A model generated the notes under the pieces. It saw only the letters and a list, made by a program, of their open reading frames with translations. It was not told the origin of the DNA and did not search any database. Of a stretch of DNA of 64,000 nucleotides, positions 19,465 through 27,820 are shown in pieces; the stretch's first letter is position 1, and each line of letters starts with the position of its first letter. The translations under genes were made by a program, and so were the position numbers. Source of the stretch: Komarekiella atlantica HA4396-MV6 (GTDB lineage Bacteria; Cyanobacteriota; Cyanobacteriia; Cyanobacteriales; Nostocaceae); the NCBI GenBank assembly GCA_019359395.1, contig JAHHHK010000004.1, positions 266,666 to 330,665 on the forward strand, given 5' to 3'.

Positions 19465-20184
19465 ATGGGACACAAATACTCTCTCAATAATAAGCGTCTG
19501 ACGAAAAAACAGGTTCAAGAGTTGATTGAATCTGAAGGTAAACTGCATGAAGAATTTACACAGTTTTTTGAACAAACGTATTCAACTGGATATAAAAATC
19601 AACCCTTAGTCTACGAACTACCAAACGACAGATTCTTATTCGTTTTTGATCCCAAAGGATATAGCATTCCTGGTAAAGGGGATATTTTTACAAAAGAATA
19701 TTTTTTAAAATATGTTCAATGGACACAAAGAGGAAGAGAAGATATTGCCAATAATCGTGCTAATTCTGTTTCACACTGGAGATATTACTCTAAGCATAAA
19801 ATAGAAATTGTTAGTAAAATTGATGATTTAATTAATGAACTTGTAGAAAAGTTACAAATTACCCATGCTCAGCTTGATTTTTCGTACATGAGCTTGGATG
19901 TTGTATCTAAAAAATCTGAAGCTTATGAAATCGATAAGATACAAACTGATCTCTATGATAACTTAGTCGCTTATGTAGGTGAGGTTATCAGGCATAGAAA
20001 AAATGGGCAGTGGACTATTAATAGTGACTCTTCGAGTGAAAAGTATCCATACATCAGTGCAGGTGTTAATGGAGTTCTAATGCCAATCAATGTAGTTTGG
20101 CAAGAACTAACTGACATGAAACTGATAGATTTACGGAAAGAAACCGCCAATGAGATACGACGGTTTTCATTAAATCAAAGGTAG
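19465..20184 (+). CDS. Hypothetical protein, 239 aa
   Basis: Not recognised. Mostly polar and probably helical, no membrane segment or signal peptide. Notable blocks are LHEEFTQFFEQTYSTGY, RFLFVFDPKGYSIPGKGDIF and YPYISAGVNGVLMPINVVW. Codon use is AT-richer than the nif genes. It stands alone next to toxin-antitoxin modules and ends at a shared terminator, which fits an acquired gene. Confidence 0.6.
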   Translation: MGHKYSLNNKRLTKKQVQELIESEGKLHEEFTQFFEQTYSTGYKNQPLVYELPNDRFLFVFDPKGYSIPGKGDIFTKEYFLKYVQWTQRGREDIANNRANSVSHWRYYSKHKIEIVSKIDDLINELVEKLQITHAQLDFSYMSLDVVSKKSEAYEIDKIQTDLYDNLVAYVGEVIRHRKNGQWTINSDSSSEKYPYISAGVNGVLMPINVVWQELTDMKLIDLRKETANEIRRFSLNQR

Positions 20185-20222
20185 GAAAAGTCCGTAGATG
20201 AGATGTTAAACGGTTACTAAAA

Positions 20223-20258
20223 CAGAGGCTTTAGTTCATAATACAAACAAAGCCTCTG
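20223..20258. terminator. Bidirectional terminator hairpin
   Basis: CAGAGGCTTT (20223-20232) pairs with AAAGCCTCTG (20249-20258). A perfect 10-bp stem between two convergent genes. Confidence 0.7.
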
Positions 20259-20280
20259 AAGAAGATATTTAAGTCGAAAA

Positions 20281-20700
20281 CTAGAAATCTATACCATGTT
20301 TCTTGGCAATTTCATTAAGTTTCTCACATTGATGTTGCGATGCTTTAGTTAATACCGCTTCTGCATCTTCTGGAGTCATACCTTCTTTAGGAATTAAATA
20401 CTTGACATAAAGTGACACAAAATCGGCTACAACTGCTAAACCTGATAAAGCGTGTTTGTCAGCTTCCTTACCAGCGATCGCTGCTACCAAACCTGCTTTA
20501 ATTGGGTCTGGTTTAACTTTCATGAACTGATCAATAAGTTTCGGAAGATAGTCTGCTGGCGGCAAGTTTTCTAACTTACTTCTATCTGGAGTAAAGTTAC
20601 ATCCTGCGGCTTTTGCCTGTTCTAAAACACACCATTCTGTAAACTCTTGCAATGCTGCTTCGGGAAGGCGAGGGAGGTATTTATGTAGTGCTACAGACAC
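20281..20700 (-). CDS. Hypothetical protein, 139 aa
   Basis: Not recognised. A soluble, mainly helical protein: VALHKYLPRLPEAALQEFTE at the start and ASQHQCEKLNEIAKKHGIDF at the end, with a central AGLVAAIAGKEADKHALSGL segment. Monocistronic on the reverse strand. Confidence 0.6.
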   Translation of the reverse strand: MSVALHKYLPRLPEAALQEFTEWCVLEQAKAAGCNFTPDRSKLENLPPADYLPKLIDQFMKVKPDPIKAGLVAAIAGKEADKHALSGLAVVADFVSLYVKYLIPKEGMTPEDAEAVLTKASQHQCEKLNEIAKKHGIDF

Positions 20701-20855
20701 AAGCTTACCGGGTAAATTTCATTTTTGTTGAGTGCATTAAAGCAAGCCTAACGCACTGTTTATATAAGTTTTGGTGTGTTACGCTACGACTTTTGAATAA
20801 TTAGTTATTTATTATTTATAATTTATAATTTTTTATTCTTATCCAATGCCCATTC

Positions 20856-21188
20856 CTAATCCCTAATAACTCGCTTTAGATGTTCTTGTCCCCAGTCGCA
20901 AAGAGCTTTTAAGACAGGTATAAGAGTTTTACCATAATCTGTAAAAGAATATTCCACTTTGAGAGGTACATTTGAGTATACTTTTCGGTTAATAATTCCG
21001 TCATTTTCTAGTTCACGAAGTTGTTGAATTAGCATTTTTTCAGTAATTTCAGGAATCAATCGCTTCAGTTCACTGTATCGTTTTGCTTCATCTCTTAAGT
21101 GCCAGACAATCAAAATTTTCCATTTGCCACCTAAAATTTTTAGCGTTGTTTGCACAAATAATGTGCCCTCGGTTTGTTCTTCTGGCAT
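20856..21188 (-). CDS. HxlR-family transcriptional regulator
   Basis: Winged-helix regulator of 110 aa: LKILGGKWKILIVWHL, RYSELKRLIPEITEKMLIQQ, LRELENDGIINRKVY and VEYSFTDYGKTLIPVL are the family blocks. It lacks the usual N-terminal sensing Cys. It is divergent from the SDR gene, with repeated palindromic sites between, so it probably represses that gene and itself. Confidence 0.88.
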   Translation of the reverse strand: MPEEQTEGTLFVQTTLKILGGKWKILIVWHLRDEAKRYSELKRLIPEITEKMLIQQLRELENDGIINRKVYSNVPLKVEYSFTDYGKTLIPVLKALCDWGQEHLKRVIRD

Positions 21189-21224
21189 TATGATTTGCTT
21201 ACTTTAGGTTTATACAGGCTTACT

Positions 21225-21265
21225 AAAAAGTAAGTACTTCCCAAAAAGTAAGTATAAGTATACTT
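21225..21265. promoter_or_regulatory. Candidate HxlR operators
   Basis: Two direct copies of AAAAAGTAAGTA (21225 and about 21243), each followed by a palindrome: AAGTACTT (21232-21239) and AAGTATACTT (21256-21265). They lie between the divergent hxlR and SDR starts, where an operator is expected. Confidence 0.6.
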
Positions 21266-21308
21266 TTGAAACAGGGTAATTTCTATCTTGACCGTATGGA
21301 GGAAGCTC

Positions 21309-22046
21309 ATGCAAGTTTTAGGTGCAATCGCTCTAGTAACTGGGGCCAATGGAGGCCTAGGCAAATACTTCGTAGAGGGATTGAGAGCGCAAGGTGCAGC
21401 CAAAATTTATGCTGGCGCTCGCAAGCTGGAAGCACTTGCTGAACTAGTTGCAACAGATCCGCACCGAATTATCCCGATTCAACTTGAAATTACTGATGAA
21501 GAATCTGTTCGCCAAGCATCACTAAAGTGTCAAGATGTCAATTTGTTGATCAACAATGCTGGTGTCGGGCTTAACCAGGGATTGATTGCTGCACCTGATT
21601 TGTCTGCCGCCAGAGCAGAAATGGATGTTAACTACTTTGGGACATTGATGATGTGCCGTGCCTTTGCCCCTGTTTTGAAACAAAATGCAGGTGGGGCGAT
21701 CGTTAACATGGTATCAATGGTGGCGCGGGTGAATGTTCCCTTCAATGGCAGCTATGGCGCTTCTAAAGCAGCAGTTTTGTCAATGACTCAGGCAGTTCGG
21801 GCAGAATTAGCGGCTCAGAAAACTCTGGTAGTAGCAGTGTTACCGGGAGCTATCGATATTGGCATGGGCAAACCCTTTCCTGATCCCAAAGTAGCCCCAG
21901 AGGAAGTGGTTCGCGATGCACTGCAAGCTGTCGTTGATGGCATAGAAGACGTTTACCCAGGTGAGCAGGCCAAGCAACTCAATGAGCAACTGATGCAAGA
22001 CCCCAAGGCGGTTGAAAAGTTAATTGCCACATTTTTACCAGGCTAA
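21309..22046 (+). CDS. Short-chain dehydrogenase/reductase
   Basis: SDR oxidoreductase of 245 aa. The cofactor motif TGANGGLGKYF is near residue 10, then NNAGVG, and the catalytic Ser-Tyr-Lys is seen in NMVSMVARVN ... GSYGASKAA. Start ATG 21309 has GGAGG 6 bases upstream; the longer TTG frame is rejected. Substrate unknown. Likely controlled by the divergent HxlR regulator. Confidence 0.88.
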   Translation: MQVLGAIALVTGANGGLGKYFVEGLRAQGAAKIYAGARKLEALAELVATDPHRIIPIQLEITDEESVRQASLKCQDVNLLINNAGVGLNQGLIAAPDLSAARAEMDVNYFGTLMMCRAFAPVLKQNAGGAIVNMVSMVARVNVPFNGSYGASKAAVLSMTQAVRAELAAQKTLVVAVLPGAIDIGMGKPFPDPKVAPEEVVRDALQAVVDGIEDVYPGEQAKQLNEQLMQDPKAVEKLIATFLPG

Positions 22047-22440
22047 AAGAGTTGATGGAGCGATCGCTCTTCTTGGTGGTATTGACAGTGGTAAATTGTT
22101 GCACCACCAGCAACAATAAGAGCCTGTCAATATACAACTTTTACAACTTGCTATCTAGAAAGCTTACTGAGAAAGCATTTCTAGCTCAAAAAAGGCAAGG
22201 TTGCGGTCTTTGTTTCTAATTCTAAAGCTGACGATGCCGCACGCGAAGGCGTTATAGCAAAGGTGGTACGGGCTACGTATGATGAATGGAGTAATCGTTG
22301 AATTAGTCTTGAAATAATACATCACCTGAGATAACCGAGTGGATTCCGGTAACTCTTGTAGAATCAGCATAGTTAATGCAGCATAGTACAGTGTTGTAGC
22401 CGACTGCAATCAAGATTGTCTAGGTCAGTCCTTTGTTTAG

Positions 22441-22750
22441 GGATAAACGCAATGAGCAAATGCGTTCGCCGAAATAGCAAATGATGTCGCCGAAATAGCA
22501 AATGATGTCGCCGAAATAGCAAATGCGGTCGCCGAAATAGCAAATGCGTAGGCGTAGCCAGCCGTAGGCATCGCCGAAATAGCAAATGCGTAGGCGTAGC
22601 CAGCCGTAGGCATCGCCAAAATAACAAATGCGGTCGCCGAAATAGCAAATGCGGTCGCCAAAATAGCAAATGCGTAGGCGTAGCCAGCCGTAGGCATCGC
22701 CGAAATGGCAAATGCGTAGGCGTAGCCAGCCGTAGGCATCGCCGAAATAA
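22441..22750. repeat. Compound tandem repeat block
   Basis: About ten alternating short and long units. The short unit is GCAAATGCGGTCGCCGAAATA (shown as core GTCGCCGAAATAGCAAATG); the long unit adds CGTAGGCGTAGCCAGCCGTA plus GGCAT. Both are open in several reverse frames, but the products are pure repeats and no start or ribosome site fits. The bases at 22047-22440 before it hold no convincing gene. Confidence 0.85.
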
Positions 22751-22846
22751 TCATTATCATTACTTGGGTAGAGCGATCGCGGTTCCATTACAAGCACCTG
22801 GTAATGCTTCGTGAGCAGCGACTATTGCTGTTCTTGAATGCTAGCT

Positions 22847-23032
22847 TTAGCCCATGTTTACTACTTTTGAAGGGTTTTGCTGCTTTCGACGTTCTTGTAA
22901 AGCCTGATCAATTAACTTTGCAACCAACCAGGAAACAGAACGTTCTTCCGCCTCTGCCCATTCCTCTAGTTCCTTTTTCCGCTCGGAGGGAACATAAGCT
23001 ACCACTCTATCTAAATCTGTCTTTCCACCCAT
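22847..23032 (-). CDS. Ribbon-helix-helix (CopG-like) small protein
   Basis: Product of 61 aa: DRVVAYVPSERKKELEEWAE followed by SVSWLVAKLIDQAL fits one beta strand plus two helices of the RHH fold. Likely a DNA-binding antitoxin-like regulator; no toxin partner is next to it. Confidence 0.65.
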   Translation of the reverse strand: MGGKTDLDRVVAYVPSERKKELEEWAEAEERSVSWLVAKLIDQALQERRKQQNPSKVVNMG

Positions 23033-23151
23033 TTGAAGTGCCTGCTTTCAGTTTTTCCTTTATACCCAGCATACAAATAGTGGGCTAAACTGTGTTGCGC
23101 TATGCCGTGCTGTGCTAGCATGTCACAGCATGAGTAAAAAAGAATGTGGTT

Positions 23152-23976
23152 ATGAGTAATCAAAATTTGCTTTCAATTGCTGAGAATCTTCTACAACCGC
23201 TACCAAATCGGGGGATTGTCTTGCTCTCCGCCAGAGAATTGAATAAGATGCGCCGGGTTGGGCAACTTGCTGCGAATCTACTCAAGCATCTTGAACCAAT
23301 GGTACAGCCAGGAGTTAGCACCCAAACGCTAAATGATGAGGCAGAGCGTTGGACACAAGCTAACGGTGCAATCAGCGCCCAACTAGGCTACGCACCTCCC
23401 GGTTATCCACCTTTTACTCGTTCAATTTGCACCAGCGTCAATGAGGTTGTTTGTCACGGAATTCCTAATTCCAAACAAATCCTTAAAGATGGAGATATCA
23501 TCAATATCGACGTTACCCCAATTTTAGACGGCTATTACGGTGACACTTCTAAAACTTTTCTGGTTGGTAAACCGTCAGTATCAGCCCGAAAACTAGTTAA
23601 GATAACCCAAGAATGCATGATGCAAGGTATCGCTGAAATTAAGCCAGGTGCAAGAATTGGGGATATTGGCGCTGCAATTCAGGAATATGCCGAGGTGAAT
23701 GGATTCTCAGTTGTGCGAGAGATGGTTGGGCATGGAGTTGGAAGGCAGTTTCATATAGAGCCGCAGATTCCTCATTATGGTAAACGAGGCAGCGGTTTGA
23801 AATTGCGTCCAGGGATGGTCTTCACAGTCGAACCGATGTTAAATGAGGCAACTTGTGACATCAAGTTTCTGCCTGACCGTTGGACTGTGATTACTAAAGA
23901 TAAAAAACTTTCTGCCCAGTTTGAACATACCGTCGCTGTAATAGAAGAAGGGGTAGAAATTCTGACTATCTCATAA
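23152..23976 (+). CDS. map: Methionine aminopeptidase, type I
   Basis: Removes N-terminal Met from new proteins. Protein of 274 aa from ATG 23152 (MSNQNLLSIA). Metal-binding Asp in INIDVTPILDGYYGDTSKTF, His in GHGVGRQFHIEP, and Glu in VFTVEPM and FEHTVAV are all present. The N-terminal extension before the catalytic domain is about 25 residues. Cyanobacteria carry several map genes; this looks like an accessory copy. Confidence 0.92.
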   Translation: MSNQNLLSIAENLLQPLPNRGIVLLSARELNKMRRVGQLAANLLKHLEPMVQPGVSTQTLNDEAERWTQANGAISAQLGYAPPGYPPFTRSICTSVNEVVCHGIPNSKQILKDGDIINIDVTPILDGYYGDTSKTFLVGKPSVSARKLVKITQECMMQGIAEIKPGARIGDIGAAIQEYAEVNGFSVVREMVGHGVGRQFHIEPQIPHYGKRGSGLKLRPGMVFTVEPMLNEATCDIKFLPDRWTVITKDKKLSAQFEHTVAVIEEGVEILTIS

Positions 23977-24109
23977 GTTTGAGAATGCAATGCAGTGTTT
24001 TATGAATTGCTCTTTATTTGAGAGGTGCGATGAGCTACGCCCCGCCGGAGGCGATCGCATCTCTCAAATTTTTGCTTAGTTGGAATGCTAGTTATGGATT
24101 TATCAGTGA

Positions 24110-24163
24110 GACGATACCTTCATAGAGATATATCCTAACGGAAGATGGAGGTACATAGGATGA
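24110..24163 (+). pseudogene. Possible tail of a DUF6888-like gene
   Basis: A short open frame with no start, reading DDTFIEIYPNGRWRYIG then stop. The ending resembles that of the small protein usually found before DUF6887 genes. Its TGA overlaps the next ATG by four bases, as in intact pairs. Confidence 0.4.
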
Positions 24164-24369
24164 GTAAGCCTAACTTTCAAGCCATGAGTCAGAAAGAGTT
24201 GCATGATTACGTTCTTACTCATCGAGATGACTAGGAGGCTTTTTATGCTTATGTAGACAAATTACATAATGAAGGTCACTGGATTGAAATGCCGTCGTTA
24301 GAATCTTTGCAGGATTTGGATAATTATCTTGAATTCACTGAACGTTTTCAAGGTGGTTCTCAATTGTAA
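24160..24369 (+). pseudogene. DUF6887-like gene with internal amber stop
   Basis: Starts MSKPNFQAMSQKELHDYVLT and reaches codon 24, where TAG (24232-24234) interrupts; the same frame then continues for 44 codons (EAFYAYVDKLHNEGHWIEMP onward) to TAA at 24367. GGAGG at 24147-24151 supports the start. A single base change from a sense codon would explain the stop. The full 69-codon frame resembles a small cyanobacterial family paired with DUF6888. Confidence 0.7.
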
Positions 24370-24435
24370 TACTTGATGAGTTAATAACTAACTGAGCGAT
24401 CGCCTCCGGCACGCTACGCGATCGCACTAAACAGA

Positions 24436-24678
24436 TTAAGGCGGTGGATGACGACCTAGAAGTTCCTCCTCTGCCCGAATCGTCAGCATAATTGCACGAT
24501 TTATTTTGAGTGCGTCAATGGTTGCTCGTCCTGTAGGTGTTAATCCAACAACTCGTACATCATCCCACCGGAAGTGTTCTTTCCATAACTGTTGACGAGG
24601 GTTGAAGATTAATACTTTTTCCCCTGTTTCTGGATCTTCAACCATTTGTCGAGCAGCCTTACGTAGTGAACAGGACAT
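24436..24678 (-). pseudogene. HNH endonuclease gene without its HNH domain
   Basis: The 80-aa frame has the C-terminal part of a common cyanobacterial HNH protein (VEDPETGEKVLIFNPRQQLW, HFRWDDVRVVGLTPTGRATI). The usual N-terminal CxxC and H-N-H segment, roughly 55 residues, is absent and replaced by MSCSLRKAARQ. It still starts three bases after its partner gene. An internal deletion is the simplest reading, so nuclease activity is not expected. Confidence 0.65.
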
Positions 24679-24681
24679 TTA

Positions 24682-24888
24682 TTACTGCTGCGTCACACGC
24701 TGCGCTCGCAAGTGCAGCAAAGATAAAAATTCTACCAACTCAACAAGCCCTTCTGCTTCCCGTCGTTCTGCAAGGGGGAGCACTTCGCCTGTATCTTGGC
24801 GATCCAGCAGAAATTGAAGACGCTCTTGGACAGCTTCAGGAAGTTGAAAGTGAGTCAACTCAACAGGTATTTCAATAATTTCAACCAT
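24682..24888 (-). CDS. Small partner protein of HNH gene
   Basis: Product of 68 aa with LPEAVQERLQFLLDRQDTGE and ERREAEGLVELVEFLSLLHL. This short helical protein is regularly found just before HNH endonuclease genes in cyanobacteria and may be an antitoxin or accessory factor. Intact here, although its partner is truncated. Confidence 0.65.
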   Translation of the reverse strand: MVEIIEIPVELTHFQLPEAVQERLQFLLDRQDTGEVLPLAERREAEGLVELVEFLSLLHLRAQRVTQQ

Positions 24889-25115
24889 ACAAAGCTAGTA
24901 AAATTGCAACCACTTGTAGAGCTAGTGTAACTCAATGTTCTCAAAGCGATACTTACGGTAAGCTACGCTAACGCCTGTCATGGGTATTCTGTGCGATCGC
25001 CTACTGTGGGGCGTAGTTCATCGCTTTTAGCCAAAACCATGACACAAGGTTTAACCTGCCGCCATGTTAGATTGTTGTTACACTGTAAGCAAAATTCAGC
25101 CTTTTGCCACAAGCT

Positions 25116-25343
25116 ATGCGGTCAATTGAGCAACTAACAGAAGAAATCTTATCCTTGCCTAGTGCGTCGAGGGTGCTTTTGGCAGAAAAAATCATTGAAA
25201 GTCTGGAATTCGATACAGATCCCACCATTCAAGCTGCTTGGACTACTGAAGCCAAGAGGCGGCGAGATGAGATTAGGAGTGGTTCCATACAACCGATATC
25301 AAAAGATGAGGCTTTAGCTCAAGTGAGACGATTACTTGAGTAA
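25116..25343 (+). CDS. RelB-like addiction module protein
   Basis: Product of 75 aa from ATG 25116. LTEEILSLPSASRVLLAEKI and TTEAKRRRDEIRSGSIQPIS are marks of the addiction-module antitoxin family. The stop overlaps an ATG (TAATG) where a RelE-type toxin should begin, but the toxin frame ends after 16 codons. Confidence 0.8.
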   Translation: MRSIEQLTEEILSLPSASRVLLAEKIIESLEFDTDPTIQAAWTTEAKRRRDEIRSGSIQPISKDEALAQVRRLLE

Positions 25344-25393
25344 TGAAGTATGTATTTCACAGCGATCGCTCTGATTTTTTAGACTCCTATTAA
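25343..25393 (+). pseudogene. Stub of a RelE-type toxin gene
   Basis: ATG 25343 opens MKYVFHSDRSDFLDSY then TAA. The first six residues fit the usual RelE-like toxin start after this antitoxin family; the rest of the toxin is missing. An HIP1 octamer (GCGATCGC) lies at the break. Confidence 0.55.
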
Positions 25394-25450
25394 GCACGTC
25401 AGATCCAGTAAGCTGTAAGTGGGGTTAGTTGGAGAAATGGAGCGCAAAAC

Positions 25451-25654
25451 ATGACACTCACTGAGCTACTTCCTGCTGTTCGGAAACTATCTGTACCAGA
25501 AAAACTTAAGCTCATCCGTATCTTGGCGGAAGAATTGGATACTAACGAAGATTTTTCACCTCTCGAACCATTTAAGACTTATGACTTACCTACACCCTAC
25601 AATTCGTTTGGTGCAGGTGAAATTCTGATGCAAGCTTTAAAAAAAGCAGAATAA
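25451..25654 (+). CDS. Small helical protein paired with protease-like gene
   Basis: Product of 67 aa. LLPAVRKLSVPEKLKLIRIL and YDLPTPYNSFGAGEILMQAL are typical of a small protein family found before aspartyl-protease-like genes in cyanobacteria. The next gene starts 10 bases after its stop. Function unknown; antitoxin-like in size and context. Confidence 0.65.
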   Translation: MTLTELLPAVRKLSVPEKLKLIRILAEELDTNEDFSPLEPFKTYDLPTPYNSFGAGEILMQALKKAE

Positions 25655-25664
25655 GTCTGGTCAA

Positions 25665-26072
25665 ATGCGATTTAAATACTCTATCACTAACCCTTCACAA
25701 AATGAGTTTGATAGTTTGCCACGGATTCCACTGCGCCTTTGTCAGGGTGATAAAAGCATTGAAGCTTTTGGACTGGTGGACAGTGGTGCAACTGTAAATG
25801 TTTTGCCTTATGAAATTGGTATTGAGTTAGGTGCAGTTTGGGATGATAGCAAGGCGATTATTCAATTAGCAGGGAATCTGAGTAATCTGTCAGCAATGCC
25901 ATTCTTTGCAACTGCTGAGATTAATGATTTTGCACCAGTTAAATTAGTATTTGCCTGGGTGAAAAGAGCAAACACACCGTTAATTCTGGGACAGACTAAC
26001 TTTTTCCTGGAATTTGATGTGTGTTTCTACCGTGCCAAACTTGAATTTGAGATTGAGCCAAAGTCTGAGTAG
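25665..26072 (+). CDS. Retropepsin-like aspartyl protease-fold protein
   Basis: Product of 135 aa. GLVDSGATVNVLPYEIG carries the DSGAT active-site motif of retroviral-type aspartic proteases and TPLILGQTNFF the second conserved block. It forms a pair with the gene before it. The real substrate is unknown. Confidence 0.7.
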   Translation: MRFKYSITNPSQNEFDSLPRIPLRLCQGDKSIEAFGLVDSGATVNVLPYEIGIELGAVWDDSKAIIQLAGNLSNLSAMPFFATAEINDFAPVKLVFAWVKRANTPLILGQTNFFLEFDVCFYRAKLEFEIEPKSE

Positions 26073-26179
26073 ACATCTCCAGAAATTAAATATGCATTAT
26101 CCAGAAACTTTGTATACATGCAGATGTGCTATGTCTAGCTTTTCGGAGATGTCTTAATGAATAACGCCCCGAAACTAAA

Positions 26180-27775
26180 TTAAGCAGTACGAAAACGCGC
26201 TAATTCTTCACCAGTCTTCGCATCATGGGCGTGGACTGTACACACCAAACAAGAATCAAACGATCGCGCGACGTGACCAACTTCCACAGGGTCGGTAGAA
26301 TCGTAAATGGGTGTGCCTACTAAAGCTTCTTCAATGGGGCCGCGTTTACCTTCACTATCACGAGGGCCGATATTCCAAGTACCGGGGGCAATTACCTGGT
26401 AATTCTTAATTTTACCGCCCTCGACTTCTACCCAGTGACACAGAGAACCTCGCGCTGCTTCAGTTGCACCCCAACCCTTGCCGTCTTTTTCTGTGGGTTT
26501 GATGTACCAGGCGTCATTTAATTTGAACTCACGCAAACAGTGTTCAGCTTGGCGATATAATTTCACAAGTTCGTGAACTCGCGCTAATTGACGTACATGG
26601 ATGCTAGCGCCACGCATCCGCTTGAAGACATCCAAGATAAACCCGTCGTAGTGTTGCCAAGATTCTCCATGTTTGCCACCTGCGACTAATTGACGCGCTA
26701 AGGGGCCGGCTTCTAAGCGTCCAAAGTCTTGGTGCAATACTGCACTTGCCCAAGAATAGGCATTATCGAAGTCTTTTGTATTATTTGCAGTGGGTTTAGT
26801 GGTGCGATCGCTGGGGTGAATGTCTGCTGTGCCTTCATCGTACCAGGAATGAGTTGTATTCTCACGGGTAAAAGACGGATCCATTAAGGTGTGAGTGTCA
26901 GCGAAACTATCGTACACTCCACTTTTCATAATCAAAGCAGCATTTCGTCCTTCAATGGTGGGCTTTTGGTATTTGTCCTCGTGGGCTAAATATCCCCAAG
27001 TGACGTATTTACCAACACCAGCCCCATACCTATCTAAACCGATATCTAAACCCATGCGCCAATAAAAACCCAAGTCGGAATCTCGATGATTTCGGTCTTC
27101 ATCTAGCCAATCCATGAAGTCATCATAAGTTTGGATTTCTTCGTAACGTTCTAAAGAACAACCCAACCACACTGGTTCTAACCAATTGGTGCGGAAATAT
27201 TCCAGAATTGCCCAGGCGCGGGTAATGTCTGTTAGGGTGGGGGCGCACATCACACCACCAGGAACCATGTAGCTAGAATGGGGCCATTGACCACCTAACA
27301 GTGCATATATCTCTACAGGTTTAGCTGAAATTGTAATACCGATTTCATAAGACTTGCCAGTGTAGGCGGCAAAGCGTCTGCAAGCTTCGTCATAATAGCG
27401 ACTATTGCGGTATTTTTTATTGGTCAAGTCGATAGCAAACAAACCATAAAAATACCGGGGTATGCTTTGGATTGTTTCGACAATTTGACCCAGATTTCTA
27501 GCTAAAATTGCATTGCGTGGAACTTCTGTACCCCAGGCTGTATCTAAGGCCCAGGATGCACAAGTTAGGTGAGAACCGCCGCAAATACCGCAAATGCGAG
27601 GCGTGACAATTAATCCGGCTTGGGGGTCTTTACCGCGTAGGATAACTTCAAATCCTCGGAAGAGTTCGGCATGTGTCCAAGCGTTGACTACCCGCCCATG
27701 TTCGATATCAACTCGGACATCTAAATCGCCTTCAACTCTGCCAACTGGTGAGATGTCTAATGATTGAATTGTCAT
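26180..27775 (-). CDS. hupL: HupL, uptake [NiFe]-hydrogenase large subunit
   Basis: Oxidises H2 made by nitrogenase. Product of 531 aa from ATG 27775 (MTIQSLDISPVGRVEGDLDV), the usual start; AGGA lies about 8 bases upstream. The Ni ligands are in RICGICGGSH (N-terminal) and DSCLVCTVH (C-terminal). The tail after that His is removed by HupW. The frame is intact, so the xisC-type hupL element of Anabaena 7120 is absent. Transcribed after hupS with a hairpin between them. Confidence 0.98.
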   Translation of the reverse strand: MTIQSLDISPVGRVEGDLDVRVDIEHGRVVNAWTHAELFRGFEVILRGKDPQAGLIVTPRICGICGGSHLTCASWALDTAWGTEVPRNAILARNLGQIVETIQSIPRYFYGLFAIDLTNKKYRNSRYYDEACRRFAAYTGKSYEIGITISAKPVEIYALLGGQWPHSSYMVPGGVMCAPTLTDITRAWAILEYFRTNWLEPVWLGCSLERYEEIQTYDDFMDWLDEDRNHRDSDLGFYWRMGLDIGLDRYGAGVGKYVTWGYLAHEDKYQKPTIEGRNAALIMKSGVYDSFADTHTLMDPSFTRENTTHSWYDEGTADIHPSDRTTKPTANNTKDFDNAYSWASAVLHQDFGRLEAGPLARQLVAGGKHGESWQHYDGFILDVFKRMRGASIHVRQLARVHELVKLYRQAEHCLREFKLNDAWYIKPTEKDGKGWGATEAARGSLCHWVEVEGGKIKNYQVIAPGTWNIGPRDSEGKRGPIEEALVGTPIYDSTDPVEVGHVARSFDSCLVCTVHAHDAKTGEELARFRTA

Positions 27776-27795
27776 TTCTTCTATCCTGATTTTTA

Positions 27796-27813
27796 TAAGC
27801 ACTGAAGTGCTTA
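27796..27813 (-). promoter_or_regulatory. hupS-hupL intergenic hairpin
   Basis: TAAGCACT (27796-27803), loop GA, AGTGCTTA (27806-27813). Hairpins in this gap are reported in several filamentous cyanobacteria and are thought to stabilise or couple the hupSL message. Confidence 0.65.
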
Positions 27814-27820
27814 CTACAAA

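Noticed and set aside
22164..22409. 81-aa reverse ORF
   Set aside because: No recognisable pattern, irregular composition, no ribosome site and no neighbours to support it.
22441..22750. Possible CRISPR array
   Set aside because: Units are adjacent without unique spacers, and the alternation is between two fixed units. No cas genes. The same holds for 9607-9755, 52638-52861 and 54662-54802.
22373..22797. Three overlapping reverse-strand ORFs over the 22.4-22.8 kb repeats
   Set aside because: The products are pure repeats (RLRLATPTHLLF or WLRLRICYFGD types), overlap in all frames, and have no ribosome site. They are by-products of the tandem DNA repeat.
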